Shown here in pieces: positions 11,401 through 20,705 of a stretch of DNA of 64,000 nucleotides. The translations under genes and the position numbers were made by a program. Location: NCBI GenBank assembly GCA_949316235.1, contig OX438753.1:16908496-16972495 (forward strand), written 5' to 3'. This DNA is from Oegoconia quadripuncta. Lineage: Eukaryota > Arthropoda > Insecta > Lepidoptera > Autostichidae. Each line of letters begins with the position of its first letter. Position 1 is the stretch's first letter. A model generated the notes under the pieces. It had not been told where the DNA came from. It made no database searches and saw only the letters and a program-made list of their open reading frames with translations.

Positions 11401-12011
11401 GTTTACATACTATGTTAATTATAAAAATATTACTAATCAACAAATATCCCACGCAGAGTCAATACAGTAGGCTAAGACGTTTTACGAATTAGATTTCACC
11501 TAATATACGTAATAAATAATTGAATCAACAAACGTCTCTAGACATGCAAATTTCCACGGCGATGGGTTCACTCCCTGTCACGTGTGCATTTATGTATTTC
11601 AAAAGGTGAACCGTGGATGTCGTTTCGAACTCACAATGGCCAACTTTGATGAAAAGGTCATTAGGTACTTAAAGATTATAATGCTATTTTTATTTTTAGG
11701 ACACAAAATACTTCATATCTTTATTATTTAGCTCCATAAATGGTCATTACAGGGAAATAAAAATAAACACTTGCAAATCTACGTCTAAATGGATTAATTA
11801 ATTAAACATATTATTATGCATCAGCTCGTGAGTGTAAATATATTAGTAACAAGCAACAACAAAGTATTGCGATAGACATCAATAAAAATACCTCTAGAAT
11901 ACTGTCAATACTGTATAATTTATTGTATAATAAATAGATCATCCACTTACCAGGTAATTCATGGAACATGTAATTGTATGCATGATAGGATTTTCTTAGG
12001 ATCTCCGCCAT
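2302..12011 (-). CDS. ELOVL-B: second fatty acid elongase, N-terminal part only
   Basis: Two exons (12011-11951 and 2492-2302) join in phase 1 to give 84 residues: MAEILRKSYHAYNYMFHELP, then DQRVKHWFLVAKPYE, LYLMFVLKWGPKYM, NKPPYNLDKTLKIYN and ending VVLFE. This is the N-terminal quarter of an ELOVL protein, including the first membrane helix. The histidine-box exons are not in the window and should lie left of position 1. By hand alignment about 21 of 64 exon-2 residues match ELOVL-A, so the two are old paralogues. The 9.5-kb intron holds many repeats. Confidence 0.9.
2771..3003 (+). mobile_element. SINE family C, head truncated
   Basis: GGTTTGGTAGGTGGTAGGGC, then CCGCCTGACTAGCTACCACC, TTCCGGTTGTCAGAGATAAG and a tail near ATCAGGTGTGATTGAGGTCA ending in an A run. 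This is the commonest SINE in the window. Confidence 0.8.
3040..3185 (+). repeat. dispersed repeat F
   Basis: CGATCTTTATCCCAAATGGG ... CCGTCGCCGTTAAAACGTGC. The same text recurs at 30170-30410 (minus) and 47890-48140 (plus); shorter pieces are at 3385-3480, 11560-11660 (minus) and 50150-50262 (minus). Confidence 0.65.
3385..3480 (+). repeat. dispersed repeat F, partial
   Basis: AACCCAAATGGGGTGG and CATTTGGGTGTTCCAAAATA match repeat F. The hairpin at 3486-3519 follows immediately. Confidence 0.55.
3486..3519. repeat. perfect 15-bp hairpin
   Basis: Arms CCGAAACTCTCACAT and ATGTGAGAGTTTCGG flank a 4-nt loop (ACCC). The arms are perfect complements. Confidence 0.9.
3520..3770. mobile_element. 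two SINE-C tails, converging
   Basis: 3520-3607 reads as a plus-strand SINE-C tail (GGCCTCATCTTCAG then TCAGGTGTGCTTGAGG). 3652-3770 reads as a minus-strand copy (AAGATGAGGCCGAAGGTGGA). They form a tail-to-tail pair. Confidence 0.65.
3817..4064 (-). mobile_element. SINE family C, rearranged
   Basis: TTGACCTCAATCATACCTGA at the left and TAGATAAGATGGTGGTAGCT with CCAGGCGGACAT at the right. Unrelated text sits between 3880 and 3940. Confidence 0.65.
4388..4450 (+). repeat. LINE-tail-like fragment
   Basis: ATATGAGAGGGCGGCAAACG and CGGGTCACCTGATGG resemble a 3' tail common in lepidopteran genomes. Too short to classify. Confidence 0.4.
4500..5410. other. ELOVL-B intron, nothing recognised
   Basis: AT-rich sequence with only short open frames. 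No exon, RNA or clear repeat seen. Confidence 0.5.
5415..5575. repeat. degenerate repeat P fragments
   Basis: Two blocks with GATGGAGCC(A/C)GGAG and TGGAACTC resemble, in reverse, the GGCTCCATC-bearing repeat at 26620-26930 and 60100-60350. Confidence 0.4.
5860..6000 (+). repeat. degenerate lepidopteran repeat
   Basis: CGGGTTCCGTAACTCGGTAA followed by GTCTGTACGTCAAGACTGAAA-type text. This 'GGGTTCCGTA' block is widespread in moth and butterfly genomes (recalled, not searched). Confidence 0.35.
6125..6215 (+). repeat. LINE J1 3'-UTR fragment
   Basis: CACTGTTTACTAGCATCG ... TGTCTGGAAAATAAATGATT matches 53820-54045. Confidence 0.5.
6240..6471 (-). mobile_element. SINE family B, near full length
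   Basis: Reverse copy: an AAAT-rich tail at 6240, GGGATTCGAACCCGC (box B, reversed), and the head end AATCGGTCGTC. Family head in plus sense: GACGACCGATTGGTGTAGTG. Confidence 0.85.
6600..6905 (+). mobile_element. Helitron-like element, near full length
   Basis: Begins CAACTAATATTATAAATGCG with AAAGTTTG. The middle has GGCGAAACGGATAAACGG, TTGGATGAAATTTGGTAT and a CCTGGATTAAGACATAC block. It ends CCACGGCGAGAAGCTAGT. Noncoding; no Rep/helicase. Confidence 0.75.
6910..7990. other. ELOVL-B intron, nothing recognised
   Basis: Several short open frames on both strands, none with family motifs or splice support. Confidence 0.5.
8215..8435 (+). repeat. dispersed repeat K, directly before a SINE-C head
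   Basis: CATTGACAATTAAAAAAACA, GGAGATCATAGCATCTTATA, GCTACAAAATTGTTTGAAAA, CTACTCTATCCTTCTACAAA. The same block, reverse-complemented, fills 43630-43905 and also abuts a SINE-C head. Confidence 0.75.
8437..8619 (+). mobile_element. SINE family C, 3' truncated
   Basis: Clear head: AACCACCTCCGTGGCTCAAT, then GTCGCGGGTTCGATTCCCAG (box B), then the GGTTTGGTTGGTGGTAGGCC body. Confidence 0.85.
8697..8880 (-). mobile_element. LINE 3' end with AATAC-type tail
   Basis: An AATACAATAC tail, then TTTATTGCACAACAGAAAAG and AGCGATCTCTTCCAGGCACC. Reverse-complement copies are at 20085-20218 and 32440-32550. CR1/Zenon-like origin is a guess from the tail. Confidence 0.6.
8905..9915 (+). mobile_element. 5'-truncated jockey-like non-LTR retrotransposon (family J1)
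   Basis: Open reading continues from about 8908 to a TAA near 9593, and the 3' UTR ends in a (TTTGAC)n tail at 9893-9914. The protein is the C-terminal part of a reverse transcriptase: VVEWFTTNNLLLNEKKTKCI, LFLGITLDKGLQW, an HIDKLAKRLSS helix, YFHSILTYGILLWGNA and LQKRAVRAIYKL. These match the thumb and C-terminal region of jockey/CR1-like LINEs. The catalytic palm motifs and endonuclease are absent. The ORF has no stop or frameshift, suggesting fairly recent insertion. Confidence 0.85.
9919..10070 (+). mobile_element. SINE family B, 3' truncated
   Basis: Head GACGACCGATTGGTGTAGTG and box B GGGTTCGAATCCCGCG, immediately after the TTTGAC tail of the LINE before it. Confidence 0.85.
10615..10700 (+). 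repeat. palindromic mini-repeat Q
   Basis: TTAATAGAAGTTTTGTTATT and ATAACGTCGAGAGGCG match copies at 15119-15204 and 19505-19580. Confidence 0.5.
10735..11110 (-). mobile_element. degenerate jockey-like LINE RT fragment
   Basis: Minus-strand reading gives VDVPQGSIFGPFLFLIYIND (the RT palm motif region) around 11030-11100. At 10735-10916 it gives text matching the start of the 8905 LINE (VLVKNEEL-like). A foreign block with AACCGACTTCAAAAAAGG at 10925-10980 separates the two. Confidence 0.75.
10925..10980 (+). repeat. AACCGACTTC repeat
   Basis: TTTAACCGACTTCAAAAAAG then GAGGAGGTTCTGTAT, as at 33663-33780. A common lepidopteran repeat end. Confidence 0.55.
11120..11950. other. ELOVL-B intron, mostly unrecognised
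   Basis: Contains a minus-strand repeat F piece at 11560-11660. The rest is AT-rich without support for a gene. Confidence 0.45.
11951..12011 (-). CDS. ELOVL-B first coding exon
   Basis: ATG at 12011, 20 codons plus one base, then donor GTAAGT. An in-frame TAA lies 9 nt upstream of the ATG, so this is the first possible start in the frame. The peptide (basic, aromatic, ending FHELP) has the form of insect ELOVL N-termini (H-x-Y-x-(F/Y)-x-F-x-E-L). The same 61-nt reading is open a little past the donor, which is not coding. Confidence 0.85.
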
Positions 12012-12019
12012 TCTCACTT

Positions 12020-13960
12020 AATAAATCCCAATTAATATTAGCACTGTTTATATCTTGAATAATATCTTGGGAACGTGTCTCTGTTTCTATCTGTTCAGGT
12101 CTACTGACTCAGGTGAGGCATTCGTTACACCGCAATTTCTCATTTGTAACTGTCCCGTTTGGTTGTGGTTAAACTTGCATCATTAGTGTTCCAAGCTGCT
12201 GAGTGTAAGGTCCTATCTTCCCGACAACTTAAGTTGAACTAAAGGCAAGGTTATAAAATATTGTAATTAAATGAAACAATTAACAATTGTTAGTTAGCAG
12301 GGTCGATAGTTAGATGATAATGCGCCTGGGGCAAACATCGGTGCCCCCGCTCTATTTTTATTCGATGTTAAAATTTTGAATATATCTAAACAACTCTTCG
12401 CAATACTAAATGCGAGTACATGTTGATGATTTTCTTTACGACTGACGAAAGCAGCGAAAATCTGACGTAACTGGAATCTGGGCCCGTATCCTAAATGGCT
12501 CGATTGTCGATATTCGATTCTGTGTCGGAAAGTTTGACACACTTTGGGTTGTAAAATTTGTCGAGAGTTTATCCTTGTAGACTTAATCATATCAGACTTG
12601 CGGTTGCAATACCAAATTGCGATTGATATCGCTTTTCATGGCCGAATTAAATCAGAAGTTTCTGAAAGCCTTAAAGCCAATATTAAAAACAATTAAGAAA
12701 ATATCGATCCATGTGACCAAACACTATTGTTTACGTGAATTTGTACAATGATTTGTTTACAGTTTTTGTGAAAAGTACATTTTAAAATTATGGATATATA
12801 TTGTTATTAGAATTCCTCGGGAAATGAAACAAAACTGAACTGAAGCTTGAGGGTTAGGAATTATAGAAACATAAAGAAACAGAAGTTATAGAGACCTCAA
12901 AATTTGTTATCTTCCAAGTTAATTAAATTTATATTTTATTCTTTTCTTCTTTTTATCTTTTAATTTAATTATCTAATAAGTCCATATTTGCATCATATAG
13001 AAAAATGTAATTTGGCTATCTGTTCATCCACGGTTACCGTTTTCTTGCGATACAATTATAAGACTACACATAAGGACAACGTTTTTTTAAAACAATAAAT
13101 TTAATATATTTGTTAAGATTTGTAACTTCCATAATATTTAATGGGGTAAAGTTTCAGTTCATTTCAATATAAAAAAACAGACTTACAACCAGGGACAAGT
13201 GTACATGAAGATTTCTTATACAAAACGAAATTTTGTACAACAAAGCGGATTTTCTTGTTCGATATAACATTTAATAGTTAATTTGGCAATTAAAAAAACA
13301 AAGAGTTCCAAAATTATGTGATTCTATTTGCCTTAATTCCAATCACAAGTAATGTCGGCTAAGTCATACAACACAATCAGGAGGAGTTGGGCCGGACACA
13401 ATCTTTTTCGTTTCAAAAAATGCCTGGACTGAAAGTGTGCTGGACTAAACTGATGGATAGCACCGACGACTGTTTCATTCTTTTTTAGAAAATTTCGTGG
13501 TGATAAATTCGGTGAAACTTATGCCCCATCTCTTTATAATCATATTACTTCGGGGTCTTGAATTATTTATATATTCCTGACATATTTTTCTCTACCTCAT
13601 CCATTCATAAAAATTTAGTATCATGACTTGGCCTTTTTCAAGCATGACTTTGATTTGATTAAGGTATGTAAGCCTATGTTGCCCGTTCCACCACACCTGA
13701 CCATCACATTCATACTTACCTAATAGATATTTTCATTAACCTCTCATCATTTTGTTGCATGTCTAAACCAACGAAGTTTAACAGGCTTCTACTTCAGTTT
13801 CGCGTATCCTTGTGTAATTAAATCTTACAAAATAATTTGACCTATTTTCCGATAGCAACTAAGTGTCCGATTTCAACTAAGCTGAAAGCAAACACCTGAT
13901 CATGGCGCCGGTAAGTAGTCTTAGGAACTTCATAATAAAACAATGCAAACCCAAAGAGTT
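12020..13960. other. region upstream of ELOVL-B, nothing firm
   Basis: It should contain the ELOVL-B promoter or a 5' exon, but I cannot place either. The 98-codon minus frame at 12294-12590 has no recognisable family. Confidence 0.4.
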
Positions 13961-13984
13961 TGGGTTCGTTTGTTTTGTTTTCAC

Positions 13985-14130
13985 AGGTTGCCTTAGTTAT
14001 TTTCTGCGACTGGTCCGAGGCATTTAATTGCATTCATCACGATGCCTTATGAAAATTACAACATTATGGTGTAACCGGCCGTGCTCTTGACTTTCTGAAT
14101 ACTTAAATGAGTGATAGAGTTCAGAAGATT
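13985..14130 (+). mobile_element. degenerate LINE RT fragment
   Basis: Plus-strand reading across stops gives DWSEAFNCIHHDAL and LWCNRPCS, the decayed form of the RT motif (D)LSKAFDxVxHxxL. Confidence 0.6.
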
Positions 14131-14324
14131 TTGTTTAAAGTTAAATATCTTCAAAACGGCATAGCCGATTTCTATCAAACATAGCTAAGAACCTATCGCC
14201 GAATTTAATCTTAAATATATAAGAAAATCCACAGATCTTGTGTCATTCCCTTCAGGTAAATTTAAAATGAATTAAAAAGAAAATGATGATTTTCACAATT
14301 TATTTCATATATAAATTTATATAT

Positions 14325-14830
14325 GAAATATATTCATGGCGGGGTGCTGGTTACAACACTGACTTACGGGAATGAATGCTGGGTATGGCAAAAGAAGAAT
14401 GAAAGTAGAATAAATGCAGTGGAAATGAGATCGTTGAGAAGTATGAATGGGGTGACTCTGAAAGATAGAATCAGAAATTAGGGAGTTAAGCAGTGTGAAT
14501 GAAGATATAGTGACAAAGATTGAAAAAGGTATGCTGAGATGGTTTGGACATGTGGAGAGGATGAATGAAAGAAGACTTACGAAAGAGATATACAAAGCGA
14601 ATGTGGATGGTAGTGTTGGTAGGGGAAGACCACGGCGAACGTAACATGATCAAATCGGGGACGTCTTAAAGAAAGGCCGGGTCAAGAGTACCTACCCTAA
14701 ACAGACGAGCATATATGAACAACCTTATGAGAGTGAAGGAAGCAGAAGAGGTGTGTCAGGATCGTAGCAAGTGGAAGTCTGTGGTCTCTGCCTACCTGAA
14801 CGGGAAACAGGCATGACATTATGTATGTAT
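14325..14830 (+). mobile_element. RTE-like LINE 3' end
   Basis: Frameshifted reading gives TLTYGNECWVWQKKNESRIN, VEMRSLRSMNGVTLKDRIRN and further downstream GRGRPR-like text. This is the RT C-terminus of RTE-type elements. The 3' end is CTGCCTAC, ACGGGAAACAGGC, then ATGTATGTATGT. Tails of the same family: 36810-36963 (plus), 39420-39510 (minus), 19570-19650 (minus). Confidence 0.75.
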
Positions 14831-15118
14831 GTATTTATTTGTATATAAAATACAATAGCAAGATATCGACCTCAGTTACCCTAATATGTGTAGTATATAG
14901 GGAATATTCTTTATTTATTCGTAGAGTATGTTAAAATATTGCGAAAAAATTATAAAAAAAAATTACTTTTTCGAAAAAAAATTGTAGCCCTAGCCGATAC
15001 GCGTCTTTTGAGCCCTCAACCACTCGCGTAGCCCCAAAACTCGCGACACCAGGACCATTTCACACTCTCAGTGAAAATGAGGGCTATACCGAAGCGATCG
15101 AAAAAACATTTTCATTCT

Positions 15119-15204
15119 TAACACTTTCACGGACACTGAACCAGACACAATAGAAGTTTTATTGTTATAAAGTCTTTAGGCGTTCTGTGTACGCAAAAGT
15201 GTTA
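15119..15204. repeat. 86-bp palindromic mini-repeat Q
   Basis: Starts TAACACTTTCACGGACAC and ends GTGTACGCAAAAGTGTTA, imperfect inverted ends around an AGAAGTTTTATTGTTATAA core. Confidence 0.65.
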
Positions 15205-15939
15205 AAACAAAATATTGAAAACTCTCGAAGACACCAAAAAACTGTGATAAAAGCTAATTTTCTTCGAAACGGGTAAACCGATTTTCATCAAACATGGATA
15301 AAAACTTGTCCCTCTCTTAAATCTTTAATATAATATACACTACATTCATATCGGACCATGCATTTATGAGATACGTCCGGACAAAGACTGAACACACACA
15401 TATACACAAGGTCGTCAAACATTACACCCGTCGTTTTTCATCGGGGGTTAAAAATGGCCTATCAGCAGTTAACAAAATATATAGACAAGCTCATACAAAC
15501 TCCTTGTCAGAAATCATGAAACCTCATGTATTTGAACAAGCCTTTGTTTAGACAACACGCGTCATGAATACGCTCATCTACTATACATTGAACCTTCAAT
15601 TGTACTCCTCATATTACCGTAATGTTTAACTTTAGTTTTTAGATTCTATTATTTCGAATAGATATTTACATGTTCGCTCATTTTGAAAGCAATACCTACG
15701 CTTTATTCGCTACCTATACCTGTGCCTGTAGCTAATCATTCATCGTCAGAAGGTTAAGGTTTTGGAGTAGAACTAACCCAAGATATTAAAAATAATGCAG
15801 GATATCAGTTCAAGAAATGCGTTCTTTAAATATTTGAAATTGACACTGTTTTGTTGGCTCAGAAATACTTGTTTTATTCACAATGTTTTACAAATTATTT
15901 AACTATTTTTAACCCCTTACGAAAAAAACAACGACGGTT

Positions 15940-16590
15940 CCACAGCGTAACGTTATGTGTCCATATGTGTGTGTGTGTATCCATTCTTCGTCCGGATATA
16001 TATTTTTCCGGATTGTAATATCTTAAACTGAAATTATTGACAAGTGTCCGTGCGTCATTTGGTAGTTTCACTGAAAACCAGCGTTGTAGTGAACGACTAC
16101 CACCCACGCTGAGTTGGAGACCTTTTTCCTCCTCCACCTTGCAACAATTAGATTGCAAACACAGTGTTTACTTTTTGTATGTATCTTGGTTGTGTACACA
16201 TATACCTGATTGTTTGTGTCATATTCATCATCTGGGATACTGCTGGGATATCACTGCAGGGAAATAGGCCTTCCCTCGTATATAATACTCCCTGTAAGGG
16301 CCATAGTCCACCACGCTGGCCCAATGTGTGTTGGGGGCTTCACATGCCTCAGAATTTTTATTTCTCCGGCATTCAGGTTCCCTCAGGATGTTTTCCTTCA
16401 CCGTTTAGAAGTAATCGCATAAATGCACATAAGTAATGAAATTAAATTTTAAAAACTCATTGGCACATGGCCTGCCTGGGAATCGAACCCGGACCTCCCA
16501 AATTGGGAGACCGCGTCTTAACCGCTGAACCACCGACGCTGCTGTCATATTAAATTGGTTTAAATGAATTTTTCTTTATTTCTTTCAATA
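15940..16590 (+). mobile_element. repeat E (LINE-like 3' end), split by a SINE
   Basis: ACCAGCGTTGTAGTGAACGA, CGCTGAGTTGGAGACC and CCTGATTGTTTGTGTCAT match 59545-59735 and 60960-61125. The TTTAAATGAATTTTTCTTTA end reappears after the SINE at 16552. Confidence 0.65.
16226..16542 (-). mobile_element. SINE family A inserted in repeat E, with 9-bp target duplication
   Basis: TGTCATATT stands at 16217-16225 and again at 16543-16551. Between them is a reverse SINE-A: a CATCATC tail side, GCCTTCCCTCGTATAATA-like body, AATCGAACCCGGACC (box B reversed) and CCACCGACGC head. Confidence 0.9.
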
Positions 16591-16774
16591 ATGCGTAGAC
16601 TAATTTTAGTGCGGTTTTTTATATTTAAGAATAAACTACCTTCACCATATTTTATGGAAACCAGTCAAGCTATTTCGAATAGATATGACTTTTAACACAG
16701 TCGGTTTGTTTTGTTTGTTTGTTTATCTGGATTTCCTCGGGGGTTTTCTGGATTTTCAATTTATTTGTTATTAT

Positions 16775-17115
16775 ATTATTAACACAGTAACACCTGTACA
16801 CCCATTGCGGAAAAGCTGCGACCAGGAAAAGATCTCCCCTGGCCCATTTGGAAGTCCCTGAATGGACTTCGGTCGGGCGTTGGCAGCTGCAGAATATTCA
16901 GGAAGATGTGGGGCTTTTCTAATGATGACAAGCGCAACTGCGGCATCACGCAATCTATGGCGCACTTGTTGTCGTGCCCTGCCTCTCCAGTTTCTTGCAC
17001 AGAGAAGGACCTTTTTGAGGTAAATCAAACAGCCATTCGACGTTGCTACTTTTTGGACCAAACTACTTTAGGTCATTTTAATTTTCGCCATTGACTCGAA
17101 AAGAAGAAGAAGATT
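16775..17115 (+). pseudogene. non-LTR LINE 3' end, degenerate
   Basis: Plus reading gives CGITQSMAHLLSCPASPVSC, then EKDLFEVNQTAI and a stop before GACTCGAAAAGAAGAAGAAG. The C-x(n)-HLLSCP pattern is the zinc-knuckle-like C-terminus of many insect LINE RTs. A related 3' end is at 29430-29575. Confidence 0.65.
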
Positions 17116-17119
17116 ATAT

Positions 17120-17660
17120 TATTTTATTTTATTTCAGATTCCTGTTCCTATAGTAATAATCATCTATATCATGATGACTGCTTATCATTTAAAACATGTA
17201 TACCTACTTTTATATTGGCAATGCCTTCGGAATAATACAACGTACGTGTGCCAGAATACACTAAGTGAAATTCAGCTATTATGGCAAAAAAATGTATTCA
17301 AATAGTGCCACTGTAGTCAATATTTTTAGTAATTATTCTGGCGTTACGTATTGCAGGAATCCTCATTTTTCATACACAGAGAGTGCTTTACTTTTTATCA
17401 CAATTTATATCCTAAAAAAACTGTGCATAGATTCATAACGAAATATAAATATTTCTTCAAAACAACGAAGCTATTTTCATATTTTTGTGAAAAGGAGCAG
17501 CACAGACGACGGACACTTGTTTGACGGACTTTTGTTCTCTGTGTGTATTATAGAATAGAATGCCATAGGTACATTCTATTCTCGCAGATAAAATTGTCCG
17601 ATCTGAATTATTTTGACCGGCCGACAAAAAGTCCATCATTGGCTCTGCCCCTTTTCACAA
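17120..17660. other. intergenic, nothing recognised
   Basis: AT-rich; short frames only. Confidence 0.45.
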
Positions 17661-17667
17661 ATAAATA

Positions 17668-17735
17668 ATAAATAAATATCCTTAAATATACACACAGCGC
17701 CATCTGGTTCCACAATAAGCAACTATAGGGTTGAA
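17668..17735 (-). mobile_element. SINE family D tail
   Basis: ACACACAGCGCCATCTGGTT with CCACAATAAGC is the reverse of the family D 3' part. Confidence 0.6.
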
Positions 17736-17761
17736 ATACAAAGTTATCTAACTAACTTTTT

Positions 17762-17962
17762 TTATTATTTTTATGCTCAACGGGGTAGCACTTGACCTCA
17801 GTCAAACCTGATGGTAAGTGAAGATGAGGCCGAAGGTGGAAGCGTACAGATCCGGAAACTCCATCTTATTTGGGGGACTAGCTATCTTATCTTTGACAAC
17901 CGGAATCCGGAACGCTACAGTGCTATTAACATTGCTGCTTGGTAGTAGACTTAGATAATATG
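17762..17962 (-). mobile_element. SINE family C, head truncated
   Basis: AGCACTTGACCTCAGTCAAA, GATGAGGCCGAAGGTGGAAG, TTTGACAACCGGAATCCGG. Confidence 0.75.
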
Positions 17963-17999
17963 TTCGTAGATTCGTTATTTTTGAAGAACGTTTTTATGC

Positions 18000-18900
18000 G
18001 CAGGTTTTTGGAATATTAATTATAATCATAGGTAAAGCATTCTCTGCGTTTGAAAAATGAAGACTCTAGCACGTCGTCCGAATGCTCATTTAAAATATTT
18101 AATAACCTTACAGTGGCAATATTTTTTTCCTTTGACACTATTTCTGCCATCATCCAAATATTGGGTCTTTACTTATGGAGTTTTTTTTCTTCGTTAATCA
18201 TATGTACAAATTCCTGCGATTTTCAAAACTATATCCAAATTTGTTTTTTATTTGGAAAATGGAATATTATTTCAAGGTTTACCATGAAATATATTTAATT
18301 TCTGGGCTAAATCACATAATAAAAAAAATTTGATCAGAGCTCTTTTCATGTGCTTCCCATAATCATTTCTTAGATTCGCTGAAACTTTCATAAAGCGGTT
18401 ACTTTTAAAAATTAACGCTGCTTATACTTAACTTAATGTTATCCGATAAGTTTAGCTAAATTTGGATTTGCCGTTCCCAAAAAAAAAAACAAAAATGTTT
18501 GTATGGAGAAAACAATCTTAATGAAATTGTTCATACAAAACGCCAATTTCATAGGTAAGGACCTAATAGTTGAATTCTACTTTCTGTATTCTACATCACG
18601 TACGTAAAATACGTTACTCAATATTCGTCACTAAATAATTCGTGTGCCAAAGTCATGCATAAAAAACTAGTGAATAGTAGGTTTTTGAACTCAATTTGTA
18701 ATTGAAAATACAGTATACCATTAAAATTCATGAATCCATTCTTTACTAATAAAATAACTATTGAGGAAAAATTCTTATCAAGCGGCCGCGCCGCTTGTTT
18801 TGCTTTAGAGATTTTAAAGGTTATTTTTAGGTAGTAGGTCTTTTTCAGGAATTAGCAGGGATGGAGTTACCGTCTTGTCTACCTTGACGAGAGTAAAAAT
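18000..18900. other. intergenic, nothing recognised
   Basis: An 82-codon plus frame at 18050-18298 is F/I-rich and low in complexity; no motif. A GC-rich palindrome (AAGCGGCCGCGCCGCTT) sits near 18780. Confidence 0.4.
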
Positions 18901-18911
18901 AAGGATCACCC

Positions 18912-19184
18912 AATAAATCCCTCTCGTTTCTCTGTTTTATAATACATAAAGTAGAGAAATTTATTATAATTCATTTTGTTTCAGGTGTTCACCTTTCCTT
19001 AGCTGGAATACCACCAATTATTACATACTACAAATTGTAAAAAAATTAGCATATGTACAATAAATCCCTTGGGTTTTATAAAGTAGAGAAACGTATTATA
19101 ACTCATTGTGTTTGAGGTGTTCACCTTCGTTTAGCTAGAATACCACCAAGTATTACATACTACAAATTGTAGAAAAATTTAAAT
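18912..19184 (+). repeat. 132-bp tandem duplication
   Basis: AAAGTAGAGAAA begins at 18948 and again at 19080. Both units continue with AGGTGTTCACCTT, AATACCACCAA and TACATACTACAAATTGTA. Confidence 0.85.
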
Positions 19185-19254
19185 ATGCATTACCGCGTTT
19201 ATAGAAAATCCTCACGAATGTATAAACTGTGTAACTGATTATATTTAATCGACT

Positions 19255-19495
19255 GTCGATGCACTCTTGAGGCAGTCGCATTCGCTAGTCGTGTTTGATA
19301 AACGAAGTTAAGCAATGTCTAGTGCGGTCAGTCCTAGAATGGATGACAATTAGTGATATTTAAATACGAGTATCTGTGCTTCAAAAGGTGCGTTAAGTAG
19401 TCGGTCCCCGTTGTTTTTAATTGTAGGCAGTTTTGAGGAGGCTTAAAACACTTGACTGTCAGGTGACACTAGTCTGACAACTGGGCCTGTATAGG
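19255..19495 (+). mobile_element. 5S rRNA-like SINE
   Basis: GAAGTTAAGCAATGTCTAGT ... CCTAGAATGGATGAC mirrors the 5S rRNA internal promoter region (GTTAAGCA ... TTGGATGGGTGACC). It continues into TTAAGTAGTCGGTCCCCGTT and CTGTCAGGTGACACTAGTCT. Related: 52450-52530 and 57560-57745. Confidence 0.65.
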
Positions 19496-19504
19496 TGGAA
19501 AATT

Positions 19505-19580
19505 TATTTTAACCTTAACCAGACACAATAGAAGTTTTATTGATGTGACGTCTACAGGCGTTCAGTGTCCGCGAAAGTCT
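19505..19580 (+). repeat. palindromic mini-repeat Q, partial
   Basis: AACCAGACACAATAGAAGTT and GCGTTCAGTGTCCGCGAAAG. Confidence 0.55.
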
Positions 19581-19650
19581 CACATGTTTCCCGTAAGGGT
19601 AGACAGAGACCACAGATTTCCACTTGCTAGGGTCCTGATACACCTATTTT
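19570..19650 (-). mobile_element. RTE-like LINE tail
   Basis: GTTTCCCGTAAGGGTAGACA, ACTTGCTAGGGTCCTG: reverse complement of the 14325-14830 element's end. Confidence 0.55.
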
Positions 19651-19675
19651 GCTTCAGTTATTCTCATAAAATTGT

Positions 19676-19933
19676 TTATAGGCGTTCGTTCGATGTGCAG
19701 CATAGTTCCAAAGACGCTGGCGCCCTTATCTTTTCTAAACAGCAAGGTTTATGCGTTGTGCTTGGTATCGCCGGAGGCGTGGACCAAATCGACAAGGTCT
19801 TTAAAGGGCCATCGCGTCGGACGACCGCGCCGCAAGGGTCTCCACCGCAAATGCCGCAGAGCGTGATGAGGTTGGAATATTTGCGGTGTTTGGCTATCTG
19901 TGCCTGCTCCGCAGCCGTATTGATACTTCGCAT
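19676..19933 (-). pseudogene. probable LINE ORF C-terminus, degenerate
   Basis: Minus reading contains AKHRKYSNL and GPLKTLSIW, reminiscent of the AxxxKxRKY...ETLGxWGP tail seen in insect LINE RTs. GC-rich compared with its surroundings. Family assignment is weak. Confidence 0.4.
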
Positions 19934-20084
19934 TTTTGCTTTTTTATATAATATAATTTCAAAAACAGAATGTTTTCTTAGTTTTACTTATTTGCCCAGA
20001 CAAAGAAACATTAACATAGCTGTCAAATTTTTATTCAGAATTAAAAAAAAAAAGCTTTATTATGTAGGTACCTTGCCTGCCTAA

Positions 20085-20218
20085 AAGGTTGCCTGGAAGA
20101 GATCGCTTTAATGATAAGGTCGCCAAATTGTACATTCTATTCTTACCACTTTTCTGAAACTGTATTTTCTTTTCTGTTGTGCAATAAAGTGTATTTGTAT
20201 TGTATTGTGTTGTATCTA
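20085..20218 (+). mobile_element. LINE 3' end with GTATT tail
   Basis: CCTGGAAGAGATCGCTTTAA, TTTTCTTTTCTGTTGTGCAA, GTATTTGTATTGTATTG. Confidence 0.65.
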
Positions 20219-20229
20219 CACAGAGCACA

Positions 20230-20660
20230 CTTAAAATAGATTGTACATTTTTTAGCAAGAAACTCGAGAGAGTGGTGTTTTTAAAAAAAGTTATTTATTT
20301 ATTAAAAAGGCACAATTATATTTCATTATATTGTGAAATAGCCTAATATGCGAACGAGCTGGTTACGTCAATCATTGATTATCATCCAAATAGTTTGATA
20401 TTTTATAATATGCTTTCTTAATAAGTTTCTGTTTTATAGAATTTTTTAATTTGTCAAAAGGGACATTTTGTACATCAGTGGGAACCTTATTGAAAAAACG
20501 TATATACTTGAATGAATTATTGATTTTGCGGAGTCTGCTTATGTGACCTGCAAGTTTATCTTTCTTTCTTGTATTGACATCATGTCTATCACTATTTTTC
20601 CTAAATGTTGCTACATTTTTTTGACATATATAATTAAAGTTATCTAATGCAAGTAGTCAT
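20230..20660 (-). mobile_element. jockey-like LINE 3' fragment (J2)
   Basis: Minus reading gives RKNSDRHDVNTRKKDKLAGH, RLRKINNSFKY and FFNKVPTDVQNVPF, the RT C-terminus, close to the 8905 LINE's HNVNTRYKNKLAVHASRLHK region. Confidence 0.75.
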
Positions 20661-20705
20661 CCTCATATGGCCAAGTACGGGGATCTGGTTGCAAATCGTG
20701 ATATT

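Noticed and set aside
12294..12590. 98-codon minus ORF just upstream of ELOVL-B exon 1
   Set aside because: No elongase-like features. It could not be joined in frame to the exon, which has a stop 9 nt before its ATG.
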